The notes below the pieces were generated by a model. It was not told the origin of the DNA. It was given only the letters and a program-made list of their open reading frames with translations, and searched no databases. Below are positions 1 through 11,050 of a DNA stretch of 64,000 nucleotides, in pieces. The stretch lies in assembly GCA_034231615.1 (NCBI GenBank), contig CM067304.1, positions 15,527,444 to 15,591,443 on the forward strand. The letters are read 5' to 3'. Within the stretch, counting starts at the first letter, position 1. The number at the start of each line of letters is the position of its first letter. Source of the DNA: Meghimatium bilineatum (lineage: Eukaryota > Mollusca > Gastropoda > Stylommatophora > Philomycidae). Made by a program: the position numbers and the translations under genes.

Positions 1-279
1 TATCTTTGTTTATCTTGTACAGAATGACATGTAGCTATATCTTTGTTTATCTTGTACAGAATTACATGTAGCTATATCTTTGTTTATCTTGTACAGAATG
101 ACATGTAGCTGTGTTTGTTTATCTTGTACAGAATGACATGTAGCTATATCTTTGTTTATCTTGTACAGGATTACATGTAGCTATATCTTTGTTTATCTTG
201 TACAGAATGACATGTAGCTATATCTTTGTTTATCTTGTACAGGATTACATGTAGCTATATCTTTGTTTATCTTGTACAG
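1..279 (+). repeat. 37-bp minisatellite ending at the TAOK splice acceptor
   Basis: About 7.5 copies of a 37-bp unit (TATCTTTGTTTATCTTGTAC followed by AGAATGACATGTAGCTA). Each unit carries a pyrimidine-rich stretch and TTGTACAG, an acceptor-like site. The array stops exactly at the last CAG (277-279), which is the acceptor used by the exon starting at 280. Copies differ by single bases and one short unit. The array lies in the last intron of the kinase gene and runs off the left edge. Confidence 0.9.
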
Positions 280-522
280 ATGGATGAAGAGAGGATCACC
301 TTTGAGAAAGAAGAGCAAGAGAAGCGTAGTCAGCTGCAGGAGAGACAGTCTAAAGAGTTGAAAGCATTTGACATTGATACAACCGCCATGGGGCTCAAAG
401 CTGTAGAAGTTGTCCAGGCTTCACTGGAGCAGGTGGACGATGACATCAGCATACGAGGCAGCATGCTCAGTCTGAGCGGAAGCTCTTCCAGTAACTCGTT
501 CACCTCCCATACGCCCTTATAA
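280..522 (+). CDS. TAOK: TAO-type Ste20 serine/threonine kinase, last coding exon (C-terminus)
   Basis: This is an 80-residue terminal exon in phase 0, opening right after CAG at 277-279 and ending at TAA (520-522). TAO kinases phosphorylate MAP2K3/6 and Hippo (MST) kinases, and have an N-terminal catalytic domain followed by long coiled coils. Only the tail is here. Residues 19-34 (LQERQSKELKAFDIDTTAMG) align with the family's end-of-coiled-coil block, [20 protein letters not shown] in vertebrates as I recall it. The first 30 residues are charged and coiled-coil-like (EKEEQEKR). The last 25 are Ser-rich and disordered (SLSGSSSSNSF). The open frame continues upstream only through the minisatellite, so the exon starts at 280. 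Catalytic exons lie outside the window. Identification rests on one short block, but the spacing fits well. Confidence 0.8.
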   Translation: MDEERITFEKEEQEKRSQLQERQSKELKAFDIDTTAMGLKAVEVVQASLEQVDDDISIRGSMLSLSGSSSSNSFTSHTPL

Positions 523-1339
523 CAGTTAGTGTCACTTGTGTTAAACTTCTTTCCTTGACCCCAGCATCCTCTTATCCCCCTCGCCCTCCGTTGTGGCCAG
601 ACATTCATCAAGTGTGTACATGTTGAACCTGTACTCTTGGACTCTAATTGCACATTACTATCATGTGCCTGTCACACCTTCCAGTAGAACATGGACCTCG
701 TAAACACGTCTAACTGGTCTGTGCTGCACCTTCAACTGATCACTTGATTCACAAATTTATCAATTGTTTTATATGAACCTTGGATGTATTATCTGTGGGT
801 GATCTTGTATCTAACCACACAAATAAGAGAAGCTTTGTCAGGGAGTTGAGCGTGGAACATGTCCTGCTATCACACAAAACTTTGATTTCTCTTCATATAT
901 TTCTGTCTGAGTTGCTATGTTCTTCTATGTTCAGGTCATCTTTGAAACCAGTGGTTCATAACCTTTTTTTTTTTTACCCATAACCCCCCAGTATCATGCA
1001 AAAACATTTTCCATAGTCCAATGAATACTATTATGAATCATCAAATTATTGAAAAACTCGGAAGATAGCAGATGAGATTCAAGCCAGGTCTGTTCAGAAG
1101 ACACTGATTTGTCTTGCAACATGAGTCAATCGAGTTAACACATTTCCTGAATTGAACTAATTCTCATTCCTAAATGGAGGAACGTGGCAGTCTAGTTTAT
1201 AGTAAGCTTGCTTGACATCACCAGGTTACAGCATGTCAGGTTCAAAACTACGTCCTGACAAGACAAAATTCAGGTTGTGACTTCTCACTTGACACGACCA
1301 CTCCTCTATTCGACTCAGCTGTAAATGACACAATAAAAT
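523..1339 (+). other. TAOK 3' UTR and downstream, no gene seen
   Basis: Probable 3' UTR of the kinase. It contains a T run at 964-975. I see no coding homology and no confident polyadenylation signal before the AATAAA-like sites near 1333-1345. Confidence 0.4.
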
Positions 1340-1530
1340 GCAGAATAAAACAATGTGGCTCAATTCTGAACCTATAACCTCTCCTGTGTGTTGCCAAAAC
1401 CAGAAAAGGGAGCAAAAAATAGTAACACTTTTACCTGCTGTGCAAAAATAGTGACACTGCCACCTGCCGTACAAAAAATAGTGGCACTGTTACCTGCCGT
1501 ACAAAAAAAATAGTGACGCTGGCCCCTGAC
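1340..1530. repeat. Dispersed repeat with internal 31-bp tandem units
   Basis: Begins with GAATAAAACAATGTGGCTCA, passes through CCAAAACCAGAAAAG, then holds about four units of an ACAAAAAATAGTGACACTG / TTACCTGCCGT motif. The same composite recurs at 3120-3316, so the tandem block moved or was duplicated with its flank. Confidence 0.75.
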
Positions 1531-1829
1531 ACATGAGTTAGGGGAGGTAAAGACAGCATGGAAGGGAACTGGCCACCCACCTAATAGTTGCTGCGGAATA
1601 GTACATGAAGAGTTATCTTCATCCCAGCAGTAGGTAATTGTCATCATGGGACCTACCATTACCATCCCTAAAAAAGTGCTCGTAGTTTATTCCTTTGATG
1701 CCAATGACGGCACATAGGGCAAAAGTCATGTTTCTTTATGCCGTGCGGTTTGCTGTAAGATGTAGTTCTTGGGTGGCGTTAATACCCATTGTCATTGCCT
1801 CATTCTTGATTGTTCTTCGTACTGTTGTC

Positions 1830-2033
1830 CTGGGTCTTCCTTGCTTTCATTTTCCTGTCGCAGGCTATGACAGCTTGGTGGGTAAGTCTATTCTCGTCTG
1901 ATCTAATCACATGGACTAAATACGGCCAACATCTTCTTCTAATAATAGATGACACATATTCATGTTTGGATATGTCTCTTATTGATTCATTTGTGATGTT
2001 TTTCCAATCTATGATCAAAATTTTTGTAGACAT
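1830..2033 (-). mobile_element. LINE reverse transcriptase C-terminal fragment
   Basis: On the minus strand the frame reads ...WKNITNESIRDISKHEYVSS..RRRCWPYLVHVIRSDENRLTHQA. This matches the post-thumb region of non-LTR retrotransposon ORF2 proteins (SIR...RR..W.GHV.R...NRL pattern). It is a short relic with no ends identified. Confidence 0.65.
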
Positions 2034-2794
2034 TTGTTCTCAAAATTATCTTGTCTTTTTTTTGTGTGACTTGAATGAATTTCCAGCTTTTGCATGCGTA
2101 AGTTAGTAGCAGGAATCACACATAAGTTGACTAGTTTGATCTTTAAGGGTTTATTTTTCCAAATGTTAACAAGTTTATTGAAAACACTTGGTCTATGTTT
2201 ATATGTTTATGGTTCTCCAGGAATTAACATACTTATGCAATGTGTGTGCAGTTGTTGTCTTATGTCTTGATCCATCTGTCCCATATCCATAGTAACTTGC
2301 AAATATACAAATTGGGAGCTGGAACTAAAATTGCATCTTTTTTTAGGAGTGTGGAGTGGTTGAATTTGGAAAATATCTGGACTCACAAAAGTTGTGAGGC
2401 GAATCTATGTCAAATGAATGGAACTGATTCACATCTCATCTGCTGCAGTCTGAATTTTTTATGGTCCCCCAGGACCAAAAAGACTTTATTCAAGGATGAT
2501 TTTGCTGACCGAACTGTGCATATCTGTAAAACGTTTCAATATTTACTATATTGTATCCAAATAATTTTTTAGGGCTGTGACTTTTCTGTGGTCCACTCAG
2601 ACAAGTTCATGACATTACCATTTTCTCAGACTACATTTTTTGTCATTATTTTTATTGGATGCTATGACTGCCAATCTTTTACCTGGTTATGAGTTACTCT
2701 ACTTTGAATTGGTGTCTGGAGTTTTCATTTGTTGAAGAGGTCTAGAAGATTGATTTTGTAATCAGATTTACACATTTGTACTCTTGTAAGTATC
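2034..2794. other. Non-coding, no recognised feature
   Basis: AT-rich sequence. The open frame at 2240-2572 has no recognisable domain and atypical composition, so I see nothing supportable here. Confidence 0.4.
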
Positions 2795-2905
2795 TCTGAG
2801 TATTGTACTCTTGCCCTCAAAGTATCAGCAAGCTGGCAGTATCTCATATTGTACTCTTGTTCTCAAAGTATCAGCAAGCTGGCAGTATCTCATATTGTAC
2901 TCTTG
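2795..2905. repeat. 46-bp tandem repeat, about 2.5 copies
   Basis: The unit GTACTCTTG.CCTCAAAGTATCAGCAAGCTGGCAGTATCTCATATT occurs twice nearly unchanged, then in a diverged partial copy. Confidence 0.8.
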
Positions 2906-3119
2906 TCGTCAAAGGATCAGTAGGCTGTTTACTGTCAGTATCCCTTGCAATGGCAACCTACTGAACGTATTTATACTGCCTAGAAAATCACCACAGCCAA
3001 CAAATGCTGGGTTGATAGCTACGTCCTGGATAGGATATGCTACCAATTAAAAATCAATCCCTGAGTATGTAACTGTGTGGATTAAGCGATTAAACCCCTC
3101 CTACCTAAAAATACATTTT

Positions 3120-3316
3120 TGAATAAAACAATGTGGCTCAATTCTGAACCCATAATCTCTCTTGTGTGTTGACAAAACCAGAAAAGCGAGCAAAAAATAG
3201 TGGCACTGTTACCTGCCGTACAAAAATAGTGACATTGTCACCTGCTGTACAAAACATAGTGGCAACGTTACCTGCTGTAAAAAAATAGTGACATTGTTAC
3301 CTGCCGTATATAGTAA
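3120..3316. repeat. Second copy of the GAATAAAACAATGTGG dispersed repeat
   Basis: Same leader and the same TAGTGACATTGTTACCTGC tandem units as at 1340-1530, here with five units. It is preceded (2985-3045) by a segment AATGCTGGGTTGATAGCTAC that also recurs near 12205-12250. Confidence 0.75.
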
Positions 3317-3351
3317 TTATAAATCAGCATGTTGGACAGTAGAAATGACTT

Positions 3352-3371
3352 GGGGGGGGGGGGGGGGGGGG
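3352..3371. repeat. Poly-G tract, 20 bp
   Basis: An uninterrupted run of 20 G. The length is likely uncertain in any assembly. Confidence 0.9.
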
Positions 3372-5180
3372 AAGACCATGATTTTGTCCACACTAGTCTT
3401 CTGTGTTAGGATGATTGCATAAACCTGCTGCTATTCCAAGCAAAGTCACCATATTTCTAACCTATTAATTTTCTGCATTCCTTGGTTTATATTTTCCACA
3501 GAATGGGGTGGCCTTTTTCCTTGTTCTCCAGTTGAAGTCAGACGCTGATATGGATTTCATCAGTGAACTGTGCCATGATCACCAGCTCCTATTCATTGTT
3601 CATAGAGCTGTCTGCTAGAACTGTTTAGGTGGCCATACTATTTCTCCTTGGTTTCCTCTTGTGACATGCATATCAGGTCACAGCTTTACAATTTTTTTCT
3701 CCACATTCTTGCCAGGGTAACAGGAGGCTCATGTCATTATATCTCCTTTTACAAGTTTGAAAGCTCATAGCATTTTGATTATTATTTGCAGCCCTTGCGA
3801 TCTCCCATCAACATTTGGGCAGTAGATACTAAGAAGCTCCTTTCCTCAACAAAGCAGTTTGTCATGGGTATCAGTCAAGAACATAACTCCATAGATGGCA
3901 AGGAAATCTAGAAAATAAATCCTAATGTCAAAAAATTATGGCACACAAAGAAAGCAAATGGTTGAACAAGAACCTTTCAATGGAGTAACCTTTTTGGGTG
4001 GTTTGTTTATCATTAGTTACTGCATCGGATGGTATGCCTTGTTGATGGTAATGGTGATAGAAACCAGAGGAACTATTACTTTATTATTCTTGGTAACTAT
4101 CCAATGTTGTGAAGTTCAACTATCAGCTTCATTCTTTTTGATGGACAAGTTTTCTACAGTTTTTGCGAGTCCTGGATGACTCAGTGTGGCAGGCCATGTG
4201 CTGGTCTGTCTTCTACTCCTTAGAAGACTTGGTGGCCATCATTTTCTTAACAATCGTGACGCATGCTGCAGATAAATGGGTGGATTCTCTCCCAGACCTA
4301 ACTTCCTCAGTTGCACATTACCAGATACATGGGTGAATTATCTCCCAGACCCAACTTTCAGTTGCGTATTACGATATACCTGACAGGTAACAGTGTTTAT
4401 ATCCTTGGCATCTCTGTAAGATTGGTGTTTATTTTTCATAATAATAATTGTCAATATTGCTGATGTTATTCTAGGCCCTATTGCTACCTATTTGTAAAGT
4501 TTGTTTTGGCTATCCTGGGATACAAGAACATACTGCTTGCTATGCATGAACTTTCTTCCTTTTTCATCCTAAGGCCAGCACTTTATTGTATTTAGTCTCC
4601 TGTCATATTTACATGAGTTTACGACTTTCTCAGCAATCAATTTCTTGAAACTTTCCCAGCAATCAATATTTCTTGAAACTTTTCCAGTAATCACTATTTC
4701 TGTTTTTGTTAATTATTTGTATTCTTCTTGTGGTCATGATTTGTTGAAATTTTTTGTATCTATGACTTTCTGTTGTATAGTGTAGCACACCCTGCATCCA
4801 GCCCTCCTTAGTCATCTATGACATACATGGCAGATGTCCTCACCCAATTTATAAAATACATTGTCGTGGTGAAATGTCCCTCACTGATGTGCAATATCAC
4901 TCACAGATGTCATCACTCAATTTATGAAACACATCATATGCATGGTGAGATAGGTGTCATCACTCAATCTGCGAGGGAATACCCTTGGCTGATGTATGTT
5001 ATTTCTTTCCCAAACATGACTACTTACATATAAACTTGCTAAATCTGGCTGTTGTCTAGCACAATGGTTCCCAAACATTTTTGGTTCATGAATTCTGTAT
5101 ACACAACCAATTTATGCACAGCCGTGATTTTTTTAATATGTTGAAGAGTGTGTCAGACATTCTGTGTTCTTATTGGTGGA
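3372..5180. other. Non-coding with short degenerate tandem blocks
   Basis: No gene recognised. Small local duplications are visible: a roughly 60-bp duplication at 4270-4380 (CTCCCAGACC.AACTT), three ATCAATTTCTTGAAACTTTC units at 4625-4705, and degenerate GATGTCATCACTCAATTTAT units at 4826-5000. Confidence 0.5.
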
Positions 5181-5308
5181 AGATTGATGAGTGTCTGAAG
5201 ATGTCTTCATATGCCTACCAACTTGTACATGCTGTCTGTATGGGAGATTGATGAGTGTCTGAAGATGTCTTCATATGCCTAGCAACTTGTACATGCTGTC
5301 TGTAATTT
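5181..5308. repeat. 64-bp direct tandem duplication
   Basis: The unit beginning AGATTGATGAGTGTCTGAAG occurs at 5181 and again at 5245 with one or two mismatches, suggesting a recent duplication. Confidence 0.85.
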
Positions 5309-5504
5309 ATACAGAATGTACTCATGCCTAATTGATTATGCCTGTACTGATCGTTAGACAAGTATTCTGCATAAACAAGCGTGAGGTCAAAATGAAGAAA
5401 TTTAGTTTTGAACTGAAATATTGAATGTTCAACTTCCTTCTGGAAGTTGGCTAGTTTACCTGCCTTGTATGTGACTCTACAGATCATGTGTCTGCTGTCT
5501 TGTC

Positions 5505-5698
5505 TTGTTTTCTCTTCTGTTAGATAGAGGTAATTTTATCTCTCTTCTGTTAGATAGAGGTAATTTTATCTCTCTTCTGTTAGATGGAGGTAATTTTATC
5601 TCTCTTCTGTTAGAGGTAATTTTATCTCTCTTCTGTTAGATAGAGGAACTTTTCTTCTCTGTGTTAAATTAAAGTTTTTTCATCTGTGTTAGATAGAG
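5505..5698. repeat. 30-bp minisatellite, left part
   Basis: Units of TAGATAGAGGTAATTTTATC + TCTCTTCTGT. The array is split at 5699 by a LINE and resumes at 6132 with the same TTAGATAGAG phrase. Confidence 0.85.
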
Positions 5699-6131
5699 TA
5701 TTTCCAGTGACAATATATGGTTGTGAGGCATGGATATTAAATAAAACAATAGCAAAGAGAATCTCTGCTTTTGAAATAAGATGCTACAGAAGAATTTTAT
5801 GTATACCATGGACAGCGGAAAAGACAAATCAAGAAGTGTTAAGATCAATAAACGTTGAATAGGGCTGGCTCCTGAACAACATCCTAACAAAGAAAGCTGA
5901 GTTTTTTTTTGGGTCATATAGAGCGACATAACAGCATGGAAATATTCATAGCTTATGCCAGAGTTAATGGCAACTGAGGAAGAGGGTGTTAAGAGATGAT
6001 GATGGCGCAGTGATATATCAGATTGCTTAAACATGTCTCTGGCTGTGGCAAGTCAACTCGCCCAGAATCGTGATTTTCAGAGAATCCGTAAGCAAGACCA
6101 TGTTCTGGAAAGAATATGTCACATGATGATA
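5699..6131 (+). mobile_element. 5'-truncated LINE-1 copy inserted in a minisatellite
   Basis: The translation opens VTIYGCEAWILNKTIAKRIS, continues FEIRCYRRILCIPWTAEKTN, and after several stops ends TMFWKEYVT. This is the C-terminal part of an RTE-like ORF2. The 10-bp TTAGATAGAG at 5689-5698 is repeated at 6132-6141 as a target-site duplication. Severe 5' truncation is typical of target-primed reverse transcription. Frameshifts and stops make it dead. Confidence 0.85.
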
Positions 6132-6320
6132 TTAGATAGAGGTTCTCTCTTCTGTGTTACATACATGAAGGTTTCTCATCTGTGTTAGACAGGAAGTTTA
6201 GTTTCCTCTTCTGTGTTAGTTATAGTTTAGTTTCCTCTTCTGTGTTAGTTATAGTTTAGTTTCCTCTTCTGTGTTAGATAGAGGTAGTTTTCTCATCTTT
6301 GTTAGATGGGTGGACTTTTC
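6132..6320. repeat. 30-bp minisatellite, right part
   Basis: Continues the array from 5505-5698 with more diverged units (TTCCTCTTCTGTGTTAGTTA and similar). Confidence 0.75.
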
Positions 6321-6984
6321 CACGCCTTCACTGACCTAAGAAATTGGTTTCATGATTGATTGATCAAACAAATTGTATACATTCTAATAATTGTTTAAGT
6401 CATTATAGTTCTGAAGTCTGAGCCTAACCTATATTAAAAGTGTCTGGCCAATATTTCTATTTTTCTGTGTGGTGTAGAAGTCCGCCAATAGTTCTCTTTG
6501 TAGAGTGCTGAAGTCAGAGGTTGAGTGTGTGGCCAAAACTGTTTATCTTTAAGAATTTGTTTTATCAAATATTATTTGGTACCAGATGTTTGAAAACACT
6601 CCTGCAATAGTGCCAGCTAGGGAGACAGGCAAGTATGTGTGAAAGAGAGAGAGGCTCAGTGATAGAACGTTGGTGGAGCATGGGAGCTTATTATAACCTG
6701 TGTTGTTACTGTATAGACAAGAGCATAATGAATAAAACTACAGGGGGGGTGAGTCATTGAAGGGAGCAGTGACTACTACCTCTGATGTATATAGTTAATG
6801 ATGTGTGTGTTTGTTGCTTGCTGTCGAGTGTGCAACAATTTGGTTTGCAGCTGGCCATGGCTGTTTTGTTTCCTACTAGAACTTTAGCAATATGGTTAAG
6901 TTATGGGCTTGTTATGACCAGGCCAAAGATTCAAACATTGTGATCCAGTCCAACATTTTAAATTAACCCTGGTTAAGTTAACCC
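6321..6984. other. No feature recognised
   Basis: No coding similarity or clear repeat. A short G run lies near 6745. Confidence 0.4.
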
Positions 6985-7395
6985 TCATAGATCTTAAATA
7001 TTTCTGGGTTGGTGAGTAGTCAACAACCACCTTCTCATATTTCTGGGTTGGTGAGTTAACAACCGCCTCATATATTTGGGTTGGTGAGTTGTCAACAACC
7101 ACTTCTCATATTTCTGGGTTGGTGAGTTGTCAACAACAGCCTTCTCATATTTCTGGGTTGGTGAGTTAACAACCGCCTCATATATTTGGGTTGTGAGTTG
7201 TCAACAACCACTTCTCATATTTCTGGGTTGGTGAGTTAACAACCGCCTCATATATTTGGGTTGTGAGTTGTCAACAACCACTTCTCATATTTTTGGGTTG
7301 GTGAGTTGTCAACAACTTCTCATATTTCTGGGTTGGTGAGTTGTCAACAACCACTTCTCATATTTCTGGGTTGGTGAGTTGTCAACAACTGCCTC
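6985..7395. repeat. About 40-bp minisatellite (GGGTTGGTGAGTTGTCAACA)
   Basis: Roughly ten units of CTCATATTTCTGGGTTGGTG plus AGTT(GTC)AACAACC. There are two unit types, with and without the GTC, and a longer alternation of three types repeats at 7040-7300. The unit contains GTTGTCAACAAC, a 12-bp perfect palindrome. Confidence 0.85.
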
Positions 7396-7660
7396 CTTAT
7401 ATCTCAAGATTGTTTTAGTTGGGGACAGACAAACCTGGAATAAAACTTCATCATGTTTATATATATGCAGATTTGTACCAAGTCACACTGTATGTATGCT
7501 CCCCTCACTCAGCAATATATTGTTTGTACATTTAGCAGAGGCACAGCTCCTCTTGGATGGAGGATGGCACTGAATGTGTGCATGTTTTTGTTTCCAAATG
7601 CCATGTTTTTTTTTCTGTCCAGAGATTGTATCATTGCTCTAGGGAATTCAATATTATAAC

Positions 7661-7725
7661 TCATTGCAGTTAATATTTACTTATCATTGCAGTTAATATT
7701 TACTTATCATTGCAGTTAATATGTA
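7661..7725. repeat. 23-bp tandem repeat, three copies
   Basis: TCATTGCAGTTAATATTTAC is repeated three times. Confidence 0.85.
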
Positions 7726-8111
7726 CTTTGATTCATGTATGAATACAAGCTAATTAAAACCATTGAGTTTATACTTGCACATTTCTGTTGTCTGTCTTAG
7801 GACATCTCACTATAGGACATCAGCTGCTAAGACAATCAGCTGCTAAGACAATGGCTTCTTTACATCCATTGGTGTCTAACACAATTCTGAATCACAACTG
7901 CCACCAATCTTCCTCATAGAATAACTCAAAATGTCTACCAAACCTCCATTTGAAATTAAATTGCCCACCGAACCTCCAGATAGTTATTCAAACACAAATC
8001 TTGTTTCTAATGGTTGCCAGAATTAAGGACTGCACACTTCAAAATCCACGATGCCAATCAAAATATGGTTAGAAATATCTTTTACTGTAAAAAAAACTAA
8101 ATAGTTGTACA

Positions 8112-8291
8112 AACATGTATAGCAAAAATTCATCATATAAATGTATAGAAAGCAGGACATCACTAACTTGACATGTATAGCAAAAATTCATCATATAAAA
8201 ATGTATAGAAAGCAGGACATCACTAACTTGACATGTATAGCAAAAATTCATCATATAAAAATGTATAGAAAGCAGGACATCACTAACTTGA
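8112..8291. repeat. 60-bp minisatellite, three nearly identical copies
   Basis: The unit begins ACATGTATAGCAAAAATTCA and ends CATCACTAACTTG. The copies are almost identical, so the amplification is recent. Confidence 0.9.
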
Positions 8292-8559
8292 TCTTAGCCC
8301 ATAAATACAGAAGTGACACAAATATCTTCTTAAATCTAATGACTTAACAGATGTAAAAAGTAGTCCCTTTTTTCACATTATTGCAGTGTATAGAGGAATA
8401 CAATGCTTGGTGACCTATATTTTTCCTTGACCAACAGCATTCTTAGTAGTAGTAAAACCTCTATATAATAAATATATATATTATATGTGTGTGTGTTACT
8501 TTCTTTCTGTTCTTCCTATCCTCATTACTTTGGTCTTTCATGTTAAAGGCTTGGCATGT

Positions 8560-9118
8560 TTGATGTAATCTTTCTTTGTCTTTTTAGTTGCTCTTCTGAT
8601 GATTCCTGGTGCTTGGTTGTGTGCAAACAGCAATTAAGTTATCCTTCAGATTGTTTTCTTCCGTTGTCTTTGCTACTTTGTATGTATGTTTTCTTCCGTT
8701 GTCTTTGCTACTTTGTATATGTGATTTATGAATTTTTGTTATAGGTATGCCGTCTATTCCTGGGTGCATGTTTAACTGCGTCTTCAATTTTGGATTTCAG
8801 TATGCGTGGTTCTAGGTGTTGTTCTATTTTATTTATTGTTGTAATCACTTCTCCTTCATTTCCTTTAAGTTTATTATCTGATATTTTATACTATATGAGA
8901 CTATTATTACGATGTGTAGTAGCTTCATTACACAATAAATCTTGTTTACACCTTCCCTGGCATGGCAGAAGTCCCTTCCATTCTCCATATTTTGCAGATT
9001 CTATCTGGGTGATGGTGATTTCCTCTATTAGACTCGGGGCATATTCGACTTTTTCCATGAATGCCTCTGTCTTGATTATATTCTGCCCTACACCGGGTTT
9101 AGGGGATTTTATCTGATC
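8560..9118 (-). mobile_element. LINE ORF2 endonuclease-RT linker fragment
   Basis: The minus strand reads ...IESAKYGEWKGLLPCQGRCK... and, after a frame change, IEDAVKHAPGIDGIPITKIH. The latter is the A(P)GxDGIP entry motif of non-LTR reverse transcriptases. Stops and shifts are present. A 34-bp direct duplication (TGTTTTCTTCCGTTGTCTTT) lies inside at 8652-8722. Confidence 0.65.
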
Positions 9119-9404
9119 AGGTTAGTCTCACCATGACATATCACCCTCATGATTCAGCTTTCAAGCCATGTGCCAATTTTTATGCAGATCCATGAGGTTT
9201 TCGGGGATAGGCACTTGGTGACATATAGATGTGACCATAACCTGAGAAGCTATTTGTCTTGATGTGAATGCCAGTGGACACGGGTACTGCATCTTCTGGC
9301 AGACCATGTAAAATTTGTCATTTTTTGGTCATCCAAACCAGAAATGTTTTCCCTAAGGCTACCTTTACTCTCCATGAGTTTCACATATGTATCTAGTAAT
9401 CTGA
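9119..9404. other. No feature recognised
   Basis: No coding homology. Base composition is less AT-rich than the neighbours, so this may be an unidentified repeat fragment. Confidence 0.3.
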
Positions 9405-9540
9405 CATACATTACAGCTTACATTAAACTATTAATGTCATCGTTACAGCTCACATGAATTATCAATGTCTTCATTACACTATTTCATTAACTAATTGTCA
9501 TAATTACAGTTTACACCAACTATTGTCATACACTCTGTCA
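9405..9540. repeat. Degenerate left edge of the 31-bp array
   Basis: Diverged units of the CATCAACTATTAATGTCTTC motif, whose main array is at 11051-12040. A LINE insertion separates the two. Confidence 0.7.
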
Positions 9541-10690
9541 TTCGACAAGGATATTTTCTATCTCCCTTGCTATTCATTAATTATATATTGATTATGTATG
9601 CAAAATTGCCAACACCAATGGAGATTACAACCTCCTAAGCAAACTTCTTTTTGCAGACGATCAAGCAGTAAGTAATATAAATATCAGAATAAAGTAAGTA
9701 AAAAGTAAAGTAACCCATAGCATTTATTAATGCTGTAGGGGTGTGAGATGTTAGTGATCTCACATTTCAGAGGCTCTGCAAATAAGGGCGGTAGCCATCT
9801 CCTCTCCCTCGCGGTCTTTACTTCCCAGATAAATCCGGTACCCATTAAAGGCTGGGTCGACCCGGGAGCCATTGCGATCTGAAAAACATTTCCGCCTCAA
9901 CTGGGGAATGAACCCAGGACCACTCATATGTGAAGCCAGTGCATATGAGTGGTTATACAATATGAGAACATTATCAATATCAGAATAACAACATATAAAT
10001 AGACTTCAACATGTTAGGAAATAGACTTCAACATGTTAGGGACTTTAACATGAAGATAAATGCAGGAAAAAACAGAGGTAATGTAAATTGCAAAAATAGA
10101 AAAACACTATTATTTTCATCAATGACTAACAACTTAAACGGGTGAAAGAATTTCCTTATCTTGAAAGCATCATATCATCAAATGAGACAAACAAAAATAA
10201 ATACAACATATATACAACATAGCATACCAGATCTTAGGTCAGATGTCTTTTTTTTCAAAAATAAACGTGAACACCAAAACTGCACTATATAATATGATTA
10301 TCATACCATCACTATGTGGTACCAATGTCAAACGTGGATATTAACAACAAAAGCCAAAAGAAAACTTGGTACAACAGAAATGACTTATTTACGTAGAATT
10401 CTCAGAGTAACAATGAGACAGAATCGCAAATGAAAACAGAAGACTGACAAACACAATGCCAATCCTGAATTACATCAGAAGACAATAAAGTGGTTTTCAC
10501 ATGCTTCCAGACTACCATCAGATAATGCCCCTCAAAAATCATTGCTATACAGCCACGATGGATTCAAAGCCAGGGGCAGACCATGCAGAAGATAGATTAC
10601 AGAAATAAAAGAGAATGAAAACAACATATATGAACCACACAAAAAGGCTGTCTCCATAGAACTCTTCTGACGCTGCTAGATATAAAGCGA
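9541..10690 (+). mobile_element. Degenerate LINE reverse transcriptase, interrupted by a SINE
   Basis: 9541-9679 translates as IRQGYFLSPLLFINYILI...ANFFLQTIKQ, a decayed RQG.LSP.LF...LLFADDQAV block (RT motifs B and C). Translation resumes beyond 9989 with ...FNMKINAGK (thumb), MTYLRRILRVT and HDGFKARGRPCRR..TEIKE near the C-terminus. The 9693-9975 segment is a separate SINE. The whole unit sits inside the minisatellite that flanks it at 9405-9540 and 10690-10835. Confidence 0.75.
9693..9975 (-). mobile_element. tRNA-derived SINE with 13-bp target-site duplication
   Basis: On the minus strand, an A-box-like CATATGCACTGGCTTCACAT is followed by a B-box region GGTCCTGGGTTCATTCCCC. Then comes a body shared with 23675-23905 (CTCACACCCCTACAGCATTA) and an ACTTTACTTTTTACTTAC tail. 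AATATCAGAATAA flanks it at 9680-9692 and 9976-9988. It landed inside a decayed LINE RT. Confidence 0.9.
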
Positions 10691-10835
10691 AAACAAAAAG
10701 ATTGTCATAATTATAGCTATCATTAATTATTATAGTCTTCACTACAGCTTACATCAACTATTTTCATAATTACAACTTACATCAACTATTAATGTCTTTA
10801 TTGTAGATTACATAAACTATTGATGGTCGAAAGGG

Positions 10836-11050
10836 TTCAAAGGTCATAGAGGATTTACTTCACTTTACTCGGTTTCCCATATGTACTACATCACCCTCAA
10901 CGAAGCGGCACGCCGCCTGACAAGAGTACCACTCATAGCACGTAACTCTGTAGCTTCAAGTGATAATCCACAGGGATCTCAGAAAAAATCCACCTTGTAA
11001 ACATGACCTCTTGAACACACTGCAAACAGCTTCACCACTAAGCTAGGGAG
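10836..11050 (-). mobile_element. Second type of tRNA-derived SINE
   Basis: The minus strand begins GGGGAATCTCCCTAGCTTAG. TAGCTTAGTGG matches the pol III A box (TRGCNNAGYNGG), and a weak B-box-like GTGTTCAAGAGG follows. It is bounded on both sides by units of the 31-bp array, so it inserted into that array. I do not see a clean target-site duplication. Confidence 0.6.
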
